From Lysobacteraceae bacterium (lineage in GTDB: Bacteria; Pseudomonadota; Gammaproteobacteria; Xanthomonadales; Rhodanobacteraceae): 64,000 nt of DNA. This document shows, piece by piece, positions 50,090-59,375 of the stretch. Under the pieces are notes generated by a model. The model was given only the letters and a program-made list of their open reading frames with translations, was not told the DNA's origin and ran no database searches. A program made the position numbers and the translations under genes. The first letter of the stretch is position 1. Every line of letters starts with the position of its first letter. The stretch is from positions 1-64,000 of the forward strand of contig JAGWNA010000001.1 in NCBI GenBank assembly GCA_028871555.1, read 5' to 3'.

Positions 50090-50790
50090 GGAACTGTCCC
50101 CGTCCCTATCCGGTTGCCGTTGGCGAAATGGTTGCTGCCACTGTTCTTTTTCACCCCACGAAGACCAACCTGGCCACCTTGGGACTGATGCGGTCGCCTG
50201 GCTGTATGCTGCCCATCTCAAGCACAAGCTGATGCAGCCCATGCAAACCTGCGAAGCCGTCCGCCACCCGGGTGGCCTGGCCATCCAGATTGACGACACC
50301 TGCCTTGGGCGGGAACGTGACCGGGAAACTCCCAGACGCGGCTCGGAAAACAAGCGCCCCTCGTGATCGCGGTGCCCTCCGATGCTGGAAGTCACCCGGG
50401 TCTGGTCATCGTGGAACCGTTCAGCGGATTCAACAGCAAAGCCAGAACGACTGCTGCACGCCGGCTTGAGCCTGACATCGAGGTTTGCAGTGACCGTTTG
50501 GGTGCCTTCCGGACGGCCATCGATCAAGACCAGGCCCGGACCCGGGCGCACGCCGTGATCGACATCGGCGGTCGATGTGAAGTTTTACCTGACCGGAGCA
50601 CGCGTTGGCTCAACACCAGTGTGTGGCAACATCAAACGTTCACTGGATGCGGAGGTTATCTCGTCGAAGCCCGGTGCCGGCTCACCCACAGTTCAACCTG
50701 AAGGTCAGGATGTTACCGCTGCTGCTGACGGCCACCTTCTGCCAGCCACGACCAGCTTGCACGCTGCACAGCGTGCCGATCTTCGATTGC
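50090..50790 (+). pseudogene. Degenerate IS1595-family transposase
   Basis: Fragments in more than one frame follow the order of an IS1595-type transposase: GTVPVPIRLPLAKWLLPLFFF, TKTNLATLGLMR, HLKHKLMQPM, the catalytic IQIDDTCLG, SENK, EVCSDRLGAFRTAID, NTSVWQHQ/GNIKRSLD, and a C-terminal RMLPLLL. Frameshifts and stops break it throughout. It is an old inactive element, the first of two that flank the FeeM-like gene. Confidence 0.75.
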
Positions 50791-51364
50791 CGACATGCGA
50801 CACGAATCAGGGTGCGGTCGAGGATGAACACCTTTCCGGAAGTTTTTGCGCCCTGATCCGCTGTTTTGACATGCAATTCACATAATGGTAGGACGATCAT
50901 GGCGCATGATTCACCCTGTCATCGCATAATGTAACAGAATGGGGTATACCGCCCCACGGTGGGCATTGATCGTCTCTGAACGACCAAAGGCATGGAGGTG
51001 GCCCGCGACACACACCTGATCAGGTTCGTTGCTCAGCCATGAAAGTTTCCGACAATCCGCAAGCTTGGTTCTGGCCAAGGATCGCAAGATATCGCGGCAC
51101 ACATCAACCGCGGCAGCATCACGGCAAAATGGAACCGGCGATCGAAATGATACCACGCCGCGGCGGAGTGGCGGCGAGCCTGATTGCCCTGCTTGACAGT
51201 CTGATGGCGCCCGCTCGTGGTGCGCTCGACGTTGTCCCGATGACGTGTCCATTGCAGCACCGACAAATCCGCCTTGGCCGACCTTGGCAAACGCGGAGCC
51301 GACGTCCATGTGATCGCAAAATGGTATGCCTCGAAGCAACGTGCCGCCGATCGGAGACTGAAAG
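50791..51364. other. Region without recognised gene before the FeeM-like gene
   Basis: Open frames exist on both strands (about 110-167 codons), but they overlap each other, have poor ribosome sites, and match no family I know. This is probably decayed mobile-element sequence plus the promoter of the downstream gene. Confidence 0.4.
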
Positions 51365-52189
51365 ATGAACCAAACAAGATCGGCAGAAATGCCCGCGACA
51401 GTCATCGACATCACGGCGCATCTCGCGCGTTCAGCGATGCGCAGCAGCGCGCCGTCGTGTTTTTGCGCGACCAGCCTTGAACAGGTGGAATCGGCCTGGC
51501 GGTTGGTATATCAACGCTACTCTCAAATGGGTCTGATCGACGAAAACCCGTTTGGCATTCATACCGCCCCCACTGCCGTGGGACAGCATGCATGCGTGAT
51601 ATGGGGGCCGGAAGGACCGGAAGTCGGCTATACGATGACGCTGTTCCGCGACAATCCCATGGGGCTCGCATTGGATAGCGTATACGCACCCTATCTGGAT
51701 GAACTGCGCCGGAAGGGGCGCCGCCTGCTTGAGGTGGGGATGCTGGCGGATCGTCGCCGGGGTGCTTCACGCGGCGTCGGAGCCCTGTTCAGCATGATGC
51801 GCTGGGCCATACACTATGGATTGCACACCAATTTGACCGATATCGTTATCGGCGTGCATCCGCGGCATGCCCAGTTCTACATACGTTGCTACGGCTTCGA
51901 AGAATTCGCGCCACCGACAAGCTACGCCTTGGTGCGAAACAACCCGGTGGTACTCTTGCGCCTCTCTCTGCTCGAGGAGCTGGCAAAAGACGTGTTGCCA
52001 CGAGGGCTCGCTGATGCGCGCGACAACCCACTCCCCGGCAATGCGTTCTCGGATCGCTTCGCGTTTGAGCCGGAGCAACTGCACGGCTCCCGGATCGCGG
52101 GCTTTCTGAAAGCCCGCTATTGTATTGATCCGACCGAGCCGGCTGCGGGTTATCCAAGTTCCGCAGTTCGTACCCGAAATTACGGGTAG
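51365..52189 (+). CDS. FeeM-like N-acyl amino acid synthase (GNAT fold)
   Basis: The 274-residue protein matches the FeeM catalytic core found in long-chain N-acyl amino acid synthases, including those associated with PEP-CTERM/exosortase loci. Key segments are SAWRLVYQRYSQMGLID, YTMTLFRDNPMGLALDSVYAPYLDELRRKGRRLLEVGML, and DIVIGVHPRHAQFYIRCYGFEEF. Known members join fatty acyl groups from acyl carrier protein to an amino acid. It lies between two IS1595-type remnants and beside ThiF-like, nitroreductase-like and PEP-CTERM genes. The product made here is unknown. Confidence 0.85.
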   Translation: MNQTRSAEMPATVIDITAHLARSAMRSSAPSCFCATSLEQVESAWRLVYQRYSQMGLIDENPFGIHTAPTAVGQHACVIWGPEGPEVGYTMTLFRDNPMGLALDSVYAPYLDELRRKGRRLLEVGMLADRRRGASRGVGALFSMMRWAIHYGLHTNLTDIVIGVHPRHAQFYIRCYGFEEFAPPTSYALVRNNPVVLLRLSLLEELAKDVLPRGLADARDNPLPGNAFSDRFAFEPEQLHGSRIAGFLKARYCIDPTEPAAGYPSSAVRTRNYG

Positions 52190-52219
52190 TTTGGCCGGGC
52201 CAGTTCCTGCCGGTTTTCA

Positions 52220-52428
52220 CCGTGCCTGCCGGCACCGAACAACGTTGTTCAGCGACACGACCTGCGAGGCCGCCAAGCTGCCGCTGCATCCCTGGATGCT
52301 GTCCCCCATCTGCTGACGTCGAGCAAAACCAACATGCGCCACCGGAGCTGACGCGGCATCTGGGCGTCAACTACAAAAGCGGCCTGACGGATCAAGCATA
52401 AGGTCATGCAGGCGATGGCCGAGCGCGT
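52220..52428 (+). pseudogene. Second IS1595-type transposase remnant
   Basis: The sequence reads ACRHRTTLFSDTTCEAAKLPLHPWM, then (after a break) SSKTNM...LTRHLGVNYKS, then a KHKVMQAMAER-like end. This follows the start of an IS1595 transposase (ACRHQTS..FE.TKLPL..W, SKTN, HLGV.YK.AW.IKHKLMQ). It is broken by stops and small deletions. Confidence 0.7.
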
Positions 52429-52598
52429 GGCGCCGCGACTGGTGCGTGCGATGGTGCTGCGCAAGCCGCACCCCGAGTCGATCTCGCGCTTGGCGAGCAA
52501 TTTTTCATGGCTGAGAGTAAGGGCTGATCAGGTAAACTCTTCACTGGCAAGTCCAAGCACACTTCCGGACCCTCTATCGGATCAGCCAAGGAAGCTCC

Positions 52599-53975
52599 AT
52601 GCAATCACTGGACAGCACCAAGATCGCCATCGTCGGACTGGGCTACGTGGGTCTTCCGCTGGCGGTGGAATTCGGCAAACGCTATGACACTGTCGGTTTC
52701 GATATCCGCGCCAGCCGCGTCGATGAACTGCGCACCGGGCACGACAGCACGCTGGAAGTGGATGCGGACGAACTGGCGGCTGCGCGGCGGCTGCGCTACA
52801 GCGCATCGCTGGATGGCATCCGACACTGCAACGTCTACATCGTCACCGTGCCCACCCCCATCGACAGCGCCAAGCGCCCCGACCTCACCCCGCTGATCAA
52901 GGCCAGCGAAGCCGTCGGCAGCATCCTCAAACCCGGCGATGTGGTGATCTATGAATCCACCGTCTACCCCGGCTGTACCGAAGAAGTCTGCGTTCCCATC
53001 CTGGAACGCACCTCCGGCCTCAACTACGCTACCAGCACCGCTCCCGCTCTAACCGAACGCCGAACGCCGAACGCCGAACGCCACCCCTCCGCTGCGTCCG
53101 CCCCCCCCGAAAACCGAAAACCGAAAACCGGATACTTCTCCTGCGGCTACAGCCCCGAACGCATCAACCCCGGCGACAAGCAACACCGCGTCACCACCAT
53201 CCTCAAAGTCACCTCCGGCTCCACCCCGGCAACGGCCGACTTTGTCAATGCGCTATACGCCAGCATCATCACCGCCGGCACCCACAAAGCCAGCTCCATC
53301 AAAGTCGCCGAGGCCGCCAAGGTGATCGAGAACACCCAACGCGATCTCAACATCGCGCTGGTCAACGACTTGGCCATCCTGTTCAACAAGCTCGGTATCG
53401 ACACGCTGGAAGTGCTGGAGGCGGCCGGCACAAAGTGGAACTTCCTGCCGTTCCGCCCCGGCCTGGTCGGTGGCCACTGCATCAGCGTCGATCCCTACTA
53501 CCTCACTCACAAGGCGCAGGAAGTGGGCCATCACCCGGACGTAATCCTTGCCGGCCGGCGCACCAACGACAGCATGGGTCCGTACATCGCCAGCGAGGTG
53601 ATCCGCCTGATGGTGCGCAAGGGCATCAACCCGGTCGGTGCGCGCGTCCTGGTGCTGGGCCTGGCCTTCAAGGAAAACTGCCCCGACCTGCGCAATACCC
53701 GCGTGGTGGACATTGTGCAGGCGCTGACGGGCTACAACACCCGCGTCGATATCCATGACCCCTGGGTCGATGCCGAAGAAGCGCACAACGAATACGGCGT
53801 GGAGCTGCTTGCCCAGCCAGTCGACGGTACCTATGACGCCGTGATTCTGGCTGTCGGCCACCGGGAATTCGCCAGCAAGGGAGCAGACGCTATCCGTGCG
53901 TTGGGCAAGGCCGAATCTGTCCTTTATGACGTGAAGTATGTGCTGCCGCGTGAGGCGGTGGACGGGCGACTCTGA
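52599..53975 (+). CDS. tviB: Nucleotide sugar dehydrogenase (TviB/WbpO type)
   Basis: This 458-residue enzyme oxidises a UDP-N-acetylhexosamine to the uronic acid for surface polysaccharide. It has the NAD-binding IAIVGLGYVGLPLAVEFGKRY, a catalytic-lysine/asparagine region KVAEAAKVIENTQRDLNIALVNDLA, the cysteine region LVGGHCISVDPYYL, and the C-terminal VLYDVKYVLP. It carries an extra ~35-residue insert (about residues 148-180) encoded by heptamer repeats just before GYSPERINPGD. The insert lies in a loop region and may be tolerated. A UDP-sugar 4-epimerase gene follows. Confidence 0.93.
   Translation: MQSLDSTKIAIVGLGYVGLPLAVEFGKRYDTVGFDIRASRVDELRTGHDSTLEVDADELAAARRLRYSASLDGIRHCNVYIVTVPTPIDSAKRPDLTPLIKASEAVGSILKPGDVVIYESTVYPGCTEEVCVPILERTSGLNYATSTAPALTERRTPNAERHPSAASAPPENRKPKTGYFSCGYSPERINPGDKQHRVTTILKVTSGSTPATADFVNALYASIITAGTHKASSIKVAEAAKVIENTQRDLNIALVNDLAILFNKLGIDTLEVLEAAGTKWNFLPFRPGLVGGHCISVDPYYLTHKAQEVGHHPDVILAGRRTNDSMGPYIASEVIRLMVRKGINPVGARVLVLGLAFKENCPDLRNTRVVDIVQALTGYNTRVDIHDPWVDAEEAHNEYGVELLAQPVDGTYDAVILAVGHREFASKGADAIRALGKAESVLYDVKYVLPREAVDGRL
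53054..53128 (+). repeat. Two heptamer tandem repeats inside the sugar dehydrogenase gene
   Basis: (CGAACGC)x4 occupies 53054-53081 and (CGAAAAC)x3 occupies 53108-53128, separated by a C-rich stretch. Together they encode a basic, proline-rich insert that related enzymes lack. The total length remains in frame. Confidence 0.9.
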
Positions 53976-54145
53976 ACCATGAAGCAGAAACTGCAATGGT
54001 CGGGATGCCATGCGTGCGGCGACGGCCTGCGGGGCGGCACTGCATCGCGGAGGGTGTGCGGAATTTCGTGCAACCGGAGTCTGAGTCGCGGTGGCGCAGC
54101 TGCGTCAGCACATTGCAGCCAGAATTGGCGCCCTCGGTCTACGCC

Positions 54146-54313
54146 GGCCACAGGCGGAACACCTCCTTCTTCGTGACGCCGATGGTCAGGTACGCCGCCT
54201 TGACCTGCACCGCGCCCTCGCGCACCTTCACGTGGATGCAGTCCAGGTAGACGACCGGATACACCGGGTCGAGCGACCGGACTTGCCGTGCCTTGACCTC
54301 ATGCCACTGCTTC
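54146..54313 (-). pseudogene. IS256-family transposase fragment
   Basis: The minus strand reads [55 protein letters not shown]. This is the part of an IS256/mutator transposase around the first catalytic aspartate ([16 protein letters not shown]). Only this piece is left, with no ends visible. It lies between the sugar dehydrogenase and a chimeric ORF. The rest of 53976-54617 shows nothing else I can assign. Confidence 0.75.
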
Positions 54314-54617
54314 AGACTCCGCCGCAGGCCATGCTGCCACGCGCGAAAAGCGATCAGAGCTATTCATCAGGAAACCGAAGAGCCAGGCGGGACTAGACAG
54401 CCAACCGGGCTGGCGTACTATTGTTTCCACGAGCGTCATGCGTTGGTGCTTGCGGGAAGGTTGATCGCGCCGCGCCGTAGCCGAATTGTCAATCCAACCC
54501 CTGGTGGCGATAAACGCCGGCGAGGAGCTGTCCAGGCAAGTCTCAGCGAGATCCTGCGTCTGCTTCAGATCTCGCCTCCGTGGTTTCATTGCGCAAATTC
54601 GACCAATCGACGACTCC

Positions 54618-54869
54618 ATGAAAACCCTGGTCACCGATACCGCCGGCTTTGTCGGCTCTCGCGTTGCAATGAAATTGCTGGAATGCGGCGACGAAGTCAT
54701 CGGCATCGACAACCTGTCGAACTACCATGACACGATGATCGTTGCTGCCGGGCTTCAGCCGTTTGTGGCGATCGATGGCACAGGAATACGCGCGTTCGGC
54801 AAGGCGAAATCGGTCGTTTATGACGTGAAACACGCCTTTTCGCGCGATGCTGTCGGCAGGAGATTGTGA
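54618..54869 (+). pseudogene. Chimeric ORF: epimerase 5' end joined to sugar dehydrogenase 3' end
   Basis: The 83-codon frame begins as a NAD-dependent epimerase (MKTLVTDTAGFVGSRVAMKLLECGDEVIGIDNLSNYHD), although the first glycine of GxxGxxG is replaced by aspartate. After about residue 38 it switches to the end of a UDP-sugar dehydrogenase ([26 protein letters not shown]), closely like residues 415-458 of the neighbouring tviB product. It looks like a deletion or recombination scar and is unlikely to be an enzyme. Its stop overlaps the start of the next gene, so it may still be translated and couple to it. Confidence 0.75.
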
Positions 54870-55912
54870 TGAGTGACTTGGTGAAGACACTTCCAGTCGC
54901 ACTCAAGGAACGTATTCTGGCGTCTCACCAGAGCTGGTTAGTTACGGGTGCAGCGGGTTTCATCGGTTCCAATCTTGTCGAGGCACTCCTTGAGCTGGGC
55001 CAGCATGTGGTTGGCTTGGACAATTTCGCTACGGGCTATCAACGCAATCTTGATGAAGTTGAACAGATCGTGGGAGCACAGGCATGGTCACGTTTCCATT
55101 TCATCACGGGCGACATCCGCAGTATCGAAGACTGCCGCAAGGCATGTGCAGGTGTAGGGCACGTACTGCATCAGGCGGCGCTGGGGTCGGTACCACGCTC
55201 GATTGAAGATCCGTTGGCCATACACGACACCAATTGCTCCGGCTCACTCAACATGCTGGTGGCTGCGCGCGATGCCAAGGTAGGGAGTTTTACCTATGCC
55301 GCCAGTAGTTCCACGTATGGCGATCACCCCGGGCTGCCCAAGGTGGAGGATCAGATTGGCAATCTCCTGAGCCCATACGCTGTAACAAAATACGCCAACG
55401 AGCTTTATGCCAGCGTTTTTGCACGCTGCTACGGTTTCAATACGATTGGTCTGCGTTACTTCAACGTGTTCGGTCCGCGACAGGATCCCGATGGTGCCTA
55501 TGCAGCGGTCATTCCCGCGTGGATAGCCAGCCTCATCAAGGACGAGCCAGTGTTCATCAATGGTGACGGTGAGACCAGCCGTGATTTTTGTTATGTCTCA
55601 AACGTGGTGCAGGCGAACTTGTTGGCTGCGACGACGGAAAGCCCCATGGCCATGAATCAGGTTTACAACGTAGCGGTAGGCGACCGTACGACACTCAACG
55701 AGCTTTACTCCCAGCTTCAGGCCAATCTGCTGCCTTACTATGCGCATCTGCAAGACGCACAGCCCGTGTATCGCGAGTTTCGCGCGGGTGATGTTCGTCA
55801 TAGTCTGGCCGATATAAGCAAGGCGGCTGCGCATCTGGGTTTCACGCCTACGCAAAACATCGGGCAAGGGCTGGCCCTGGCGATGCCTTGGTATATGAAG
55901 CCCCGAGCCTAG
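54869..55912 (+). CDS. tviC: UDP-N-acetylhexosamine 4-epimerase (WbpP/TviC-like)
   Basis: This extended SDR epimerase of 347 residues has the NAD-binding [20 protein letters not shown], the catalytic SSSTYGD, and YxxxK in [25 protein letters not shown] and [15 protein letters not shown] are substrate-loop motifs typical of the UDP-GlcNAc(A)/GalNAc(A) 4-epimerases WbpP/TviC. With tviB it would supply a UDP-GalNAcA-type sugar. A preceding in-frame GTG exists, but AGGAG spacing favours the ATG at 54869. Confidence 0.92.
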   Translation: MSDLVKTLPVALKERILASHQSWLVTGAAGFIGSNLVEALLELGQHVVGLDNFATGYQRNLDEVEQIVGAQAWSRFHFITGDIRSIEDCRKACAGVGHVLHQAALGSVPRSIEDPLAIHDTNCSGSLNMLVAARDAKVGSFTYAASSSTYGDHPGLPKVEDQIGNLLSPYAVTKYANELYASVFARCYGFNTIGLRYFNVFGPRQDPDGAYAAVIPAWIASLIKDEPVFINGDGETSRDFCYVSNVVQANLLAATTESPMAMNQVYNVAVGDRTTLNELYSQLQANLLPYYAHLQDAQPVYREFRAGDVRHSLADISKAAAHLGFTPTQNIGQGLALAMPWYMKPRA

Positions 55913-56056
55913 TGTGGTCATCGGAGTGCGGGCCTGCGCAGCAACAGCGTGGATCCTGAAGCCGCCCAACGCAAAGATTCTCTTGGGATAACAAGCTAGT
56001 ATGCAGGCAGCGCCTTGCTACACTCCAAACCACATGGATCGGGGAGATGCCCTGTC

Positions 56057-57226
56057 ATGCAGCGGCTCAGGATTGACTTGATCGCGGCCGCGCGGCCCAA
56101 CTTCATGAAGGTCGCGCCACTGTTCCACGCGTTGCACGAGCACTCGTGGTGCCGTTTGCGGCTGGTGCATACCGGCCAGCACTATGACCGGAACATGTCG
56201 GAGGCTTTTTTTCGTGATCTGAAGTTGCCGTCGCCGGACCTGAACCTGGGTGTGGGCAGCGGCAGTCACGCCGAACAGACCGCGAACGTCATGCTCGCCT
56301 ACGAAGGCGCCTGCGTCGCGGATCGACCGGATCTGATCGTCGTGGTCGGGGATGTCAATGCAACGCTTGCCTGTACCTTGGTCGGCGCGAAGCTGTGCAT
56401 CCCGGTGGCACATCTGGAGGCCGGGTTGCGCAGCCGCGACCGCCGGATGCCCGAGGAGATCAACCGGCTGGTGACCGACGCGGTGGCCGACATCCTGTGG
56501 ACCCCGTCACCGGACGCGGACGCGAATCTCGCCGCCGAAGGCGTACCGCCGGAAAAGATCACACGAGTCGGCAACATCATGATCGACTCCTACGAACTGA
56601 TGCGCGAGCGCATCGATGCCAGCGGCGAGCGGAGCCGGCTCGGACTTGAGAAGCGCGAGTACGCGGTGGTGACACTGCACCGTCCGTCCAACGTGGATGC
56701 GCCCGCATCGCTCAACTCGCTGATCAGCCAGCTGACACGTATTGCAGCCAGATTGCCACTGGTGTTTCCGGTACATCCGCGCACCCGCAAGAATCTGGAA
56801 ACCTTCGGCCTTTGGCCGAAACTGGCGGAAGCGCCTGATCTGCAAGTCATCGAGCCGCTCGGCTACGTGGATTTCATGAACCTTGTTTGCGGTGCGCGCC
56901 TGATCGTCACGGATTCGGGTGGTGTCCAGGAGGAGACCACCTATCTCGGCATACCCTGCCTGACGTTGCGCACCACCACCGAACGGCCGATCACCATCAC
57001 CGAGGGTACCAACCGGCTGGTGACTGCCGCCGAGCTGGGGCCGGCGGTAGACGAGATTCTCGCTGGTCACTGGCCGCATGGACGCAAGCCACAGCTCTGG
57101 GACGGACATACGGCGGTGCGCGTGGCAGCCGACATCAGTCGCCGCCTGCTGATTCCGCCGCCCCCGGTTGTCGAAGAAGAATCGGTTTCCGCAAGCTCCA
57201 GCCAGCTTGCGCCAGGCAATGTGTGA
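56057..57226 (+). CDS. wecB: UDP-N-acetylglucosamine 2-epimerase (non-hydrolysing)
   Basis: The 389-residue enzyme interconverts UDP-GlcNAc and UDP-ManNAc. Motifs are GTRPNFMK-like AAARPNFMKVAPL, HTGQHYD, VVGDVNATLACTL, HLEAGLRSRDRRMPEEINRLVTDAVAD, and TDSGGVQEETTYLGIPCLTLR. WecB-type genes are commonly found in XrtA/PEP-CTERM polysaccharide loci beside prsK. The start is the ATG at 56057, with GGGGAGA upstream. An extension from 56015 is unlikely. Confidence 0.94.
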   Translation: MQRLRIDLIAAARPNFMKVAPLFHALHEHSWCRLRLVHTGQHYDRNMSEAFFRDLKLPSPDLNLGVGSGSHAEQTANVMLAYEGACVADRPDLIVVVGDVNATLACTLVGAKLCIPVAHLEAGLRSRDRRMPEEINRLVTDAVADILWTPSPDADANLAAEGVPPEKITRVGNIMIDSYELMRERIDASGERSRLGLEKREYAVVTLHRPSNVDAPASLNSLISQLTRIAARLPLVFPVHPRTRKNLETFGLWPKLAEAPDLQVIEPLGYVDFMNLVCGARLIVTDSGGVQEETTYLGIPCLTLRTTTERPITITEGTNRLVTAAELGPAVDEILAGHWPHGRKPQLWDGHTAVRVAADISRRLLIPPPPVVEEESVSASSSQLAPGNV

Positions 57227-57293
57227 ATCCGGGAGCGGATGGATAGCCGGTTGACTGCGGACAACCGCGCCGCGCACCAGGGACCATCCAGAT

Positions 57294-59375
57294 ATGCACT
57301 TCATCGTCATTGCCAGTTACCTGATCGCCGCCGCCGCGTTCCTTGCAGGCACGATGCTGCTGAGCGTCGGTTGGCGCGGACAGCGTACCGGCGCCCTGCT
57401 GATCCTGGCCATGATGGTCTCGGTCCCGTGGAGCGCGTTTCTGGCTTACGCCGAGTGGCGGCGCACCGTGGCGATCAACTGGGTACTGATGGCCGAGATT
57501 CTGCGCTACGGTGCCTGGCTCGTTTTCGTGAGCGCCCTGTTCAGTGCCTGGCCAATGTCCGGCCTGCTGCGTGGTTTGCGCGTCGCTGCGCACGCGATCT
57601 GGATCATGCTCGCGCTGTACTGCCTGTGGCCGGTGACAGGTTTGCCGCAGACGCCAGCGCTGTCATTCGACGTCAACGTGCCGCTGGTCGGTGTGCTGGT
57701 TCTCGCCCTCTCCGGCGTGGTGTTCCTGGAACAGATCTACCGCAACGTTCAACCGGAACAGCGCTGGGCGCTGAAGTTTCTGGTGATCGCGCTCGGCTTG
57801 TTGTTCGCCTACGACATCTTCTTGTATTCCTACGCAGCGCTCTACCGGCAGTTGAACATCAGCGCATGGGCTGCACGCGGTTTCATCGACGCCTTGTCGG
57901 TGCCGCTACTGATGGTGGCGGCGGCCCGCAACCCGCAATGGTCGCTGGATGTAGGCGTGTCGCGGCGCGCGGCGTTCTATTCCACAAGCCTGCTGGTGGT
58001 CGCGTTTTACATCATCGCCACCTCGATCGGTGGTTATTACGTGCGCCTGTACGGAGGCGACTGGGGTCGGGTGGCGGAAATCACGCTTGCCTGCTTCGCG
58101 CTGCTGGTCGTGCTGTTGCTTGCATTCTCCGGTCAGGCGCGCTCGCATCTGCGGGTGTTCCTGAACAAGAATTTCTTCAGTTTCCGCCACGACTATCGCG
58201 AGGAATGGCTGCGGCTGTCGGCCACGTTGTCGGCCAGCGACACGGAGCTGCCGCAGCGTGCCGTGCGCGCGATGGCGCAGATCATGGACAGCCCGGGAGG
58301 CGTGCTGTTCATGCGCGGCGATGCTGACGAATTCGTGCCGGATGCATGCTGGAACATGCCGACGCCAGCCGGTCTGAAGCTTCCATCCTGCTTGCCTGCG
58401 TTCGAGATCATGCGCACACGCCGGTGGATTTATGACTTGAGCGAACCGCCGCCTCTGGGCGATGAACAACTGCGGGCACCCGCCGAATTGGTGGCCCTGA
58501 CACGCGCATGGCTGCTGGTACCATTGGTGCTGGAAGATCGGCTCATCGGTTTCGTGGTGCTCGCGCGCGCGCGCGCGGGCAGCGTGTTCGATTGGGAAGA
58601 TATTGATTTGCTCCGGGCAGCAGGCGGTCAGGTAGCTGGCACCCTGGCGCAGGCGGCCGATGCCCAGCGCCTTGCCGAGGCGCGCCAGTTCGAAGGCTTC
58701 AACCAGCTGACCGCGTTCCTGATGCACGACCTCAAGAACATCGCAGCACAGCAATCGTTGCTGCTGCAGAACGCCGAACGTCACAAGCACAACCCGGCGT
58801 TCGTGGACGACATGCTCACGACCGTGGCAAATTCGGTGCATCGAATCTCGCGGCTGCTGGAGCAATTGCGCGGCGACGCGGTACCTGCCGGGCACGGCCG
58901 CGTGCAGCTCGCGGCCGTGATCCACAAGGCGCTCGACGAGTGCGGCTCGCAGTTGACGCGGCCGGACTACCAGCCGGCCGCGGAGGATCTGTGGGTACAG
59001 GCAAATGCCGAACAGCTTGCCACGGTACTGGGACACGTGATCCGCAACGCCCAGGATGCAGCGCAGGTCCACGGCCATGTCACGCTGAGAGTCAAACGCG
59101 AATCCGGGCATGCCGCGATCGAAATCGAAGATGACGGAGCGGGCATGGACGAGGACTTCATTCGCAATCGACTGTTCAAGCCATTTTTCACCACCAAGGC
59201 GAGTAAAGGCATGGGCATCGGCGCCTATCAGGCCCGCGAGTACGTGCATTCGCTGGGCGGAGCGATGCGCGTGAACAGTACTCCCGGCCAAGGCACCGTA
59301 TTCACCATTCAGCTGCCACTGGCTGAGCCCGCGGGGGATGAAACGGTGGCCGGCAAGCGGAGGCCCGCATCGTGA
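57294..59375 (+). CDS. prsK: XrtA/PEP-CTERM system histidine kinase PrsK
   Basis: This 693-residue membrane kinase has about eight helices in the first ~290 residues, a GAF-like domain (about 310-450), and a histidine region FNQLTAFLMHDLKNIAAQQSLL (histidine near 476). A C-terminal HATPase follows (NAQDAAQ, DDGAGMDEDFIRNRLFKPFFTTKASKGMGIGAYQAREYV). This is the PrsK pattern of exosortase loci. It overlaps prsR by 4 bases, so the two-component pair is made together. The signal is unknown. Confidence 0.95.
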   Translation: MHFIVIASYLIAAAAFLAGTMLLSVGWRGQRTGALLILAMMVSVPWSAFLAYAEWRRTVAINWVLMAEILRYGAWLVFVSALFSAWPMSGLLRGLRVAAHAIWIMLALYCLWPVTGLPQTPALSFDVNVPLVGVLVLALSGVVFLEQIYRNVQPEQRWALKFLVIALGLLFAYDIFLYSYAALYRQLNISAWAARGFIDALSVPLLMVAAARNPQWSLDVGVSRRAAFYSTSLLVVAFYIIATSIGGYYVRLYGGDWGRVAEITLACFALLVVLLLAFSGQARSHLRVFLNKNFFSFRHDYREEWLRLSATLSASDTELPQRAVRAMAQIMDSPGGVLFMRGDADEFVPDACWNMPTPAGLKLPSCLPAFEIMRTRRWIYDLSEPPPLGDEQLRAPAELVALTRAWLLVPLVLEDRLIGFVVLARARAGSVFDWEDIDLLRAAGGQVAGTLAQAADAQRLAEARQFEGFNQLTAFLMHDLKNIAAQQSLLLQNAERHKHNPAFVDDMLTTVANSVHRISRLLEQLRGDAVPAGHGRVQLAAVIHKALDECGSQLTRPDYQPAAEDLWVQANAEQLATVLGHVIRNAQDAAQVHGHVTLRVKRESGHAAIEIEDDGAGMDEDFIRNRLFKPFFTTKASKGMGIGAYQAREYVHSLGGAMRVNSTPGQGTVFTIQLPLAEPAGDETVAGKRRPAS

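Noticed and set aside
50911..51414. 167-codon open frame on the minus strand upstream of the FeeM-like gene
   Set aside because: It overlaps the start of the FeeM-like gene, has no ribosome site and no family match, and lies in decayed element sequence.
53054..53128. Possible CRISPR-like repeat
   Set aside because: The units are 7-bp direct repeats without spacers and lie inside a coding gene.
55990..56030. Sigma54-like GGCAG...TTGCT before wecB
   Set aside because: The spacing is one base short of the strict requirement.
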